This document shows, piece after piece, positions 56,987-64,000 of a stretch of 64,000 nt of DNA. Origin of the DNA: Camellia lanceoleosa (lineage: Eukaryota; Streptophyta; Magnoliopsida; Ericales; Theaceae); the NCBI GenBank assembly GCA_025200525.1, contig CM045770.1, positions 125,837,429 through 125,901,428 on the forward strand, given 5' to 3'. Each line of letters starts with the position of its first letter. Positions within the stretch are counted from its first letter, which is position 1. A program made the position numbers and the translations under genes. The notes beneath the pieces were generated by a model, which worked only from the letters and a program-made list of their open reading frames with translations, was not told the origin of the DNA and searched no databases.

Positions 56987-59900
56987 AACCATTGGAAAAA
57001 TTGAAAATTGCAAAATTTGTGTGCCTAATTCAATTTGAGGTACCATTAGAATAAAGGCACTATAAATTTTTTTTTTAAAAATTCTTTAATTCTTTAAATT
57101 TTACTAATTATACTTCCTAAATTCTAGTCAAGTTGCAAGAAATCGACAAAGATCAAAGTCTAAATTAGTGAAATTTCACTAACCAAAGCCAGGACAAGTG
57201 AGAAGTTAGTGAAATTTCTCTAACTTTTAAGTAGAAAACTCAATGATTTTTTTTTTCTTTTCAAAATTTCATATTCATCATTGATCTTGTTTGATAGATC
57301 TCGATGCGATGGTTCAAAAATATAAATTTTACAAAATATGGAGTTTCAGATCAAAAGTTATTAAATTTTAAAATTTTGAAATACATTCCAAAATACAACT
57401 TGTGTAAAGAGAGAGAAGGCGCTAGAAAAAAGTTTAGGGTTAAAAGGGCATTATTAACATTTATATTAAAGTTTGTCCTTATCTTAATAGAATTTTAAAT
57501 TTTAGAAACTTTAACTAGCAAACAAATTATTATTGTCCTTAAATTCTTACACAAATATATAAATGGATCCCTACCTAATTTTCCCTAAAACTATTGGCCT
57601 ATTTAGCCATATCTAACTTTAAATTTTAAAAAAAAATGTAAATAGAATTTCAAAACAAAAATTTAACCATACTTAACCCTATTACTAAAATTTAAAATTT
57701 AGAAGAAAAATTGAAATGAAATTTTAATAATAATGTATAAAGGGTTATAAAATTCAAGTATGCATGTCCTAATCCCATTAAGAAAATATAAAATTAAAAC
57801 TTAAAATTTTAAATATAAAGTTTAAATTAATGATTAACACTTAACTTCTCTTAAGCAAGTTTTAGGCCAAAAGCACAGCACATGCCTAGCCTAATATTGG
57901 ATAATGTTTTCAAACATAAATATATCTTAATACTAATAGAATAGACATTAGTTATATTTTAAGAATAAATATATAAATTTCACAATTAAAATTTTAAAAT
58001 GTTAATAAATATGCAAAAAAAATTAGGACAATAATGGTATAAAGGTCAACCTAAAATAAATTTTTAGGTTATGTTTAGTGTTTAATCAGTTGTAACACTC
58101 CTAAGCTAACACATGCTCATTACAACCTACAAAATTATTATATAATTTTAACTAATCATTTACTGAATGTTTACTCATTGATAGATAAGTTTTCTTAGTT
58201 AGGTCTGGGCTAGGGTTGTAACATAACTCATGGTATATCTAACTCAACTTGGTCTTGGATTAATAAATAAAATTTTGCCCAAGTTTAAATTTTTAAATAA
58301 ACATGCATAAATATGTACATATTTGTTATTTTCATTATGAAAAAAATATTAAAGATATGTATTGTGTCACCCCAAAATTTGAAAACATTAAGAGATATAA
58401 TAACAAAGAAATACAAAGTATTTCTAAGGTTTTAAGTCCAAAAATAAATAAGATATATATCAGAGTTAAATATATTACAAACAACGTTGCCCTAATTTTA
58501 CAAATTATAAGTAGAAATAAAACAAATAGATAAATCTGACTTCGGTAGTTAGGTTGAATCCGATGTCAATCCATGCTTGATGTACTTCCCGGACTTTTCC
58601 ACAATATGTTCTTCGCCGATGAATTCTTCCAAAATATGGCATTAGTACCAGGGCAACGAAAATAGCTATGAGCACCTAATGTCCAGTAAGAACACATATA
58701 CACCCTAACTTTCTATACTCCCGAAATATACGACCAAGTACAAATAGTGTGAATAAGTAGTGGTATAACATATAATTTGCATAAATAGAAAATTACAGAG
58801 AATTTTGAACAGTTACAACGATGCACAGTCTTAAACAACAGTTATAAATAACAACAATAAGTCATAGTTGATTAGTAACACTTAACAGTAAGTAGCAACA
58901 GTGAGGTCAAGGCCACTAGAGTCTGCCAAAGAGATGCATCCCCCCAACTGCTAGAATTGGACATCGATCTATTTGGAACTCCCCTTTTGTTGTTTTGTAG
59001 ACCTTACCACAGATGTATGCAACGATTATATACTGCACAACACTATTGGTGGACCTCAAAAGGAATGACAAAAGAAAAAAGGTATTTTCATCCTAAAGCT
59101 AACCTTATCCTTCCAAAACAAAAAGGTTTTATCCTCCTGAATGTCCCATCTGGACCCAACTTTATCTCACGAAATCAAACCACTGCATTAAATCTGAATA
59201 TGTTCATTTCATCCTAGGGTTAATGCGACAACCAATTTGCACAAGACTTAACTCAAAGCGAATGCGTCCCATCATATCTCATTACTGTGCCAACACTTAT
59301 AAGTTACAATTATATTTCCAATTCATTATCGGTGAACACAAACCCATTTACTATCCTGCTTAAGTTTCCCCTTCTTAAATTCATTATGTTTGCAATTAGA
59401 ACGACGGATAATCACAACAGAGTTAACCAAAGTTAAACATGAGACAATCAAGGCATGATAAAATAAGTTCACAAAATAAGCATATATGATATCATAAAGC
59501 TAAAACACACAAGAGATATATCATAGAGATAATAATCCATAATTTCACCAATAATTTCAGATATTTTCTTAAGAATTACTTGAACTATTAAAACACATCT
59601 TTTTAGACTTCACCAAAAATCACACATGCTATTCATATACCAAATAACACCACGTTTAAACAGATTTTGATTTCATAATTATCTGCTATTTTAACAATTT
59701 TTGAAATAGTGGGGACAACTTAATAAGGAAATAAGAAATCATGTTATAGTCACTAATCTCATGCATTATATATTTATTCTATCGAATCAACATATAATAT
59801 CACACATATCATCATCTACGTAATAGAGTAAAAGAATAAAATATAGCAGAATAAAAAGAAGAGAAATGAAGGGTTACGATGGTTAGGTTGTTAACTATTT

Positions 59901-60867
59901 ATCGTAGAAATTTGGTTTATGATTCTGACCATAGGATATTTTGTTCTAGCTCCATGATCATCTTGCTAAAATTTTATGTCGATTGGACATGATCTCACCG
60001 TTGATATTCCAATTGATGCTTCCAAATCTGTCGGTTGTTGATCACTATCTTAGACTTGGAATTTACATAATCTAACCCCAAAAAATGGATTCTACACATC
60101 AAAAAACCTAAGGTGATCATTTATGAAGTCATTGGACCACCCGATTAACCCCAATGTGCCATAGCACTATGGATCAAGAAGCGTTGGATAAAACTTACTT
60201 CACATTCTCTAACCTCTGCAACACACACGAACAGAATCAAAATTTCATATTAAAGCCCACCAGTTCAAGCTCTTATATCTCCTTCATCGTAACTCTATTT
60301 TATCTCATTTTTACGTTGTTAGGTCTCATTCCGCTTTCTTTTATGTGTCATCAGAGTTCTAAAAGTTGACCAAAAATAAGATTTTTCTTCCCCTTTTTGA
60401 CTTTTCTTCAAGCCGTCTTTCAAACTCCATAACTTTCTCGATTCTTAACGGTTTTACTCTGTTCTTTCACCAGTCTCTTCGCCTCACTTCCCACTTCATC
60501 TAATGCAGCTTCGCTTTCTCATTTATTAGTGTAATGGGTGGTTTTAGCATGTCAAAAGTAGCCTGAAAATCAACTTCGAACATTCCAAGAATTTTCTTCT
60601 TTGTTTCTTTCTCCCTTATCTTCCTTCATCTTCTTTTTCTTCACCTATAACATGCTGTGGAGAGTGGTTCTAGGTGGTAACAGAGTTAGCAATGGTGGTG
60701 GTGGCAGTCCGACAATAAAGGCAGAGCTCACTGTGATGGTGATCGTTGAGCTTGATAGTAGTGGTAATGGAACTTAATTGTGAAGGAGGTGGGTTTGGTG
60801 TTGCAAGGTGGTGGTGGTGGTGGTGGTGATAGTGATACTTATGGTGGCGGTAATGGAGTTCGGTGGT
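56987..60867. other. AT-rich gene-free region
   Basis: No convincing gene, RNA or domain. A sequence TGTCACCCCAAAATTTG at 58365 resembles the inner end of a Tekay LTR read from the minus strand, and 58666-58688 weakly resembles the branch hairpin, so a very old LTR may lie here. A GGT-rich stretch at 60690-60865 gives a His-rich spurious ORF on the minus strand. Confidence 0.5.
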
Positions 60868-62600
60868 TATCACGACCCAAACCCCCCCCCCCCCGGTAAG
60901 GGTTGGTGAGGTGACTGGCTAGTAATCTGTGATTACCAAAGGCCGTCCTATACAAATCAAAATAACCAGGTCTAACAGAAGCTTAATACAAAAATAAAAT
61001 AAATAGTCCATTAAGTTGTGATAACTATATGAACAATCACATAATTACATTAATTTACCCACTCAGTAATACATACATATCAACATGTGCAAAACATTCA
61101 TCTTCATATATTTACATATAAGTCAAAACTCTAATTTCATGTACATAAAATCTGCCAAAAACCAACAAGACTTAGCCTTAACTCGAAGGCACCAAAAACT
61201 CAATAGGCATTAGATGGTGGCTCGGCTAAAGGATTCCTTCTGGGCGTGTTCTTCATGACGCTTACCTATATATACACACACACACACAGTGAGCTAAAAG
61301 CCTAGTGAATAACATTAAAGTAAAGGGGTTAGTGAACAAATTCTAAATACATTATATTTGTAAACAAATCATAATAAATCATTCTCATATCCAAACATAA
61401 TAATGGTACATCCAGCAGAACATATCATATCGTCATCCGACTAGAATAATCGGTTCTAGATACCGATTATCAAACAGAACACCACTTTGTCAAATGGTTA
61501 GTGAGATCTCGTATTCACATGTATGTCATGGGCTCGCATTAATATGCTGTCCCCCATGACTTGGGACTGTCTTTGGATGCCATAATAGATTCAAAATCGG
61601 ATATTCGTTCACTAAAACAAATAACATTTCAGAAATCATAACTTACCAAATATCATTTCGAATATAATGCATATGAACATATCTTTATAGTAAAGCTACT
61701 CACAGTGCGTGGTTGGATACACCTCAACGGCTCAACCTGCAGAAACATATCCATGCACAACATCTCAAAACACATTCAATTTATTAATCGGGTCTTAAAC
61801 CTATTCGGATCATTCATTACATATTCGTTAAGCCATTTCTACTCGTTCATTAATTTCTTTTGTATTTATGTTATGCATATGAATGTGAAATACTCATGAC
61901 AACCATGCAAACGGAGGCTCAAAAGTCGAAAAAACGGATTGAAAACAAAACTAAGCCTACCCTGCAAACCGCACATGCGGTGGCCTGGCCACTGGTGTGG
62001 TGGATTTGGCCACTCATGCGGAGCCAAAGCAGAATGCAAATTGAGGTAGAGGAAGGCTGAGTACACGTGCGGTTTGGATTGAAATGCACTCCGAAAATCT
62101 GCTGCAAAATGGAACTTCCTCTTTTCCAAAATTTCAATGTCATGTTTTTCAAGCCCCAAAACTCTTAAAAACAACTTGAATTTTACATTTCTAACTTCAA
62201 TAAAAAAAATCATAACGTCATAAACAAAACCCAATTTCCACTTAACAGATCAAAACCTAGACTTGAAGTGCAAAATCATAAAACAAGCATATTTGAGTTC
62301 TAAGTCTCAAAATCTATGGAGTTTCCTCTTTAAATCTCCAGAACCATGCAAGAGAGCAAGTGTATGAACAAAAATTTCATGAGCTCATGCCATCAAGATC
62401 TTGAGCTATTTCCTATAATTTTTCTCTTTTATGTTCATAGATGTGCATATGAGTTCTCACACCACAAAACCCTCAATTAAGCATGATGTCTTTCTTAATG
62501 AAGATTGAATTCAAGAGAATATGAGTGTAGATGACTCAAATCTAAGAAATTATGAGAGAAATAGATGATTAATGAAGATTTCCTTCAAGTCTTATAACAT
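60868..62600 (-). mobile_element. LTR G, partial, related to E
   Basis: The plus-strand edge TCACGACCCAAACC with a C-run and the phrase GTGACTGGCTAGTAATC match the inner end of LTR E (TCACGACCCGAACC, CAGCCAGTAATCG). It has branch-like GCTCAC (hairpin 61299-61318), acceptor-like ATATATAG near 61266, and CCGCACATGCGG-like palindromes at 61968-62075. The outer (U3) boundary toward H is not resolved. Confidence 0.6.
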
Positions 62601-64000
62601 TTAGGGCTTTAATTGACGCTTTTGTACTATTGCTATTATGTTTTCCCTTTTTTCCTTTTGGTTTTGTACCTTACTTTCTTCTTGGTGGGCACGGGAAGCC
62701 CTGTATTGCTCACAGGAACAAACTGCAATATTTTCTGATTGTGGTCATGCCCATGACCACATAGGTCGCACCTACGATGGGCTAGGCTGCACCTGCAACA
62801 GGCCGCAACCGACCGCAACCAAAATACGTTCTCAGGTCCAATGTATGGGGCAAAAGTTCATGGGCCACAAGGAGGCTGTCGAGGGGGGCAGTGAATAGCA
62901 TGGCTGTGCCCACAATGTAGCTAGTTAGGCAGCTCGCACTCGCAAGCTTTAGTTCGCACCCGCGATCTTCTTCAGCCTATATAAACCCGTGCAACCTGAA
63001 AATATCTATTTCACCTCTTTCTTCTCCCAAACTGTTCCAGTTGGCATTTTTAGCGTTTTAAGGTCTAAAACCTTGGTTTTGATCTAGTTACACACATATC
63101 CTACCCCTACTCTTTAAGGCTTTTGTGTAGAACAAAGTTGGGGCTACGTTTTAATCAAAAAATTTCTACTTTTCACCGTCGTTGATTTTCGACTTCTCTT
63201 TGGTTGCTTCTTGAACTCGAGGTAGGGATTTCTCCACATTTGTATGATTTTTAACTTAGTTATTTTCTTTTCAAACCAAGATTGTGATTTGGGAATTTTG
63301 AACAAAACTTTAGGGTTTTGGTTTGAAATCAAAATAAGGGTTTTCAAATGGAACCATGGAAAAGGTTGTGGGGATGTGATGATGGCTGTTATATGTTGAA
63401 ATAATGGCCTTCATTACTCAAAAGTGATTTTGAAAGAAAATGAGGTTTTGTTCTAAAACTATGGGTTTTGACTTGTGTTGGAAAACATTAAAAAATGATG
63501 TTGGTTTTGTAAGATGGGAAAGAATGTGGATATTGATAATGATGGTGGAGTTGGATATGTAATATTGCTTACATCATGGAAATGATGAACATATATACTG
63601 TTATTGAAATTAGGCTATCAGTGGATGATAGCTTTGATTGTTATAGAAATTGCATAAGGATTAGGTAAATTAAAATCAATTTCCCATTCATTTGCATTGT
63701 GCTTTGTTGCATACTTAACTGGTTGTAAAATTTATTGTTTTGAGAAAAATGGATGAATTTGAGAAGTAAGTGTGTCTCGTTGAAATAAGTTGGCCTAAGT
63801 GTCCATGGTGAAAGTCCTAAAAATCACGCGTATACATGGGTGCTGATCACGCAGACGAAATTTTCGTGAAATGGCAATAGTAGTTCTTGTATAGCCTACG
63901 TTTACATGGGTGCCGATTTACAGTTTTCTACGGATGAAATTTTCCTATGGATGAAATTTTGTGAAAGGTTGTATTTGTTTTGGGTTTCCCAAAGTTTGTG
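62600..64000 (+). mobile_element. LTR H, partial, plus strand, cut by window end
   Basis: A TATA box TATATAAA at 62978-62985 is preceded by CGCACC/GCGA-type words (62765-62965) and followed by a donor-like CTCGAG/GTAGGG at 63222, the landmark order seen in A. After it the text resembles the A LTR (GGCTATCAGTGGATGATAG near 63613). The start is uncertain and the end lies outside the window. Confidence 0.6.
62978..62985 (+). promoter_or_regulatory. TATA box of LTR H
   Basis: TATATAAA followed about 35 bp later by a pyrimidine-rich leader (CACCTCTTTCTTCTCCC), a classic plant core promoter layout. Confidence 0.5.

Noticed and set aside
58365..60867. A further LTR starting TGTCACCCCAAAATTTG
   Set aside because: Only one edge is plausible; no second edge, primer site, donor or acceptor set or target duplication could be found.
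60670..60873. His-rich minus-strand ORF
   Set aside because: Translation of a GGT-rich simple repeat beside the LTR G edge.

Overview
The window looks like a transposon-dense intergenic stretch of a flowering plant nuclear genome, probably a eudicot. The evidence is nested Ty3/gypsy retrotransposons of the Tekay (Del) chromovirus and Tat types, a Copia solo LTR, MITEs with plant-type ends, and fragments of two plant nuclear genes. Those fragments are the mitochondrial ATP synthase delta-prime subunit and a class XI myosin. No intact host gene was found. Every retrotransposon coding region carries stops or frameshifts.

Layout. Positions 1-6002 are the 3' part of a plus-oriented Tat-type element (here T). 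It has two large tandem arrays, antisense ORFs of the 'putative gypsy type transposon' family, a polypurine tract and a 403-bp LTR. T sits inside the 3' LTR of a minus-oriented, apparently non-coding Tekay-like element (B, 6003-34288). The LTRs of B contain host gene fragments and a Copia solo LTR. B is split by a plus-oriented Tekay element (A, 9546-28853), and A is split in its protease/RT junction by another plus-oriented Tekay element (C, 13629-23451, TSD TTAGT). From 34289 to 39952 the DNA is AT-rich and gene-poor, with several MITEs and one weak candidate host exon. Element D (39953-54375, minus strand, TSD AGATG) is a decayed Tekay element. Its 3' LTR has a 1.6-kb insertion flanked by a 197-bp duplication, and its gag is split by a 2.7-kb solo LTR (E, 48459-51163, TSD TTAAG). 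F (about 54811-56986) is a solo-LTR-like copy. G (from 60868) and H (about 62600 to the end) are further partial LTRs. The region 57000-60867 has no recognisable gene.

How the parts relate. A, C and D share gag with CCHC knuckles, aspartic protease, RT, RNase H, integrase and a C-terminal chromodomain, so they are once-autonomous chromoviruses. B has similar LTR landmarks and primer site but no recognisable genes, so it would have needed proteins from relatives.

The most interesting observation is shared architecture inside the LTRs. In six LTR families I see a splice-donor-like site (GAG/GTAGGG or AG/GTGAGT). About 1-1.7 kb downstream lies a branch-site motif CTCAC in a small hairpin (TACTGAGC...GCTCACCC), followed 20-25 nt later by a 3' splice-site-like AG. 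This reads as a conserved leader intron lying wholly within the LTR. Several families also carry arrays of short GC-rich palindromes with a family-specific core next to the TATA box. Both are readings by eye and need alignment and RNA evidence.
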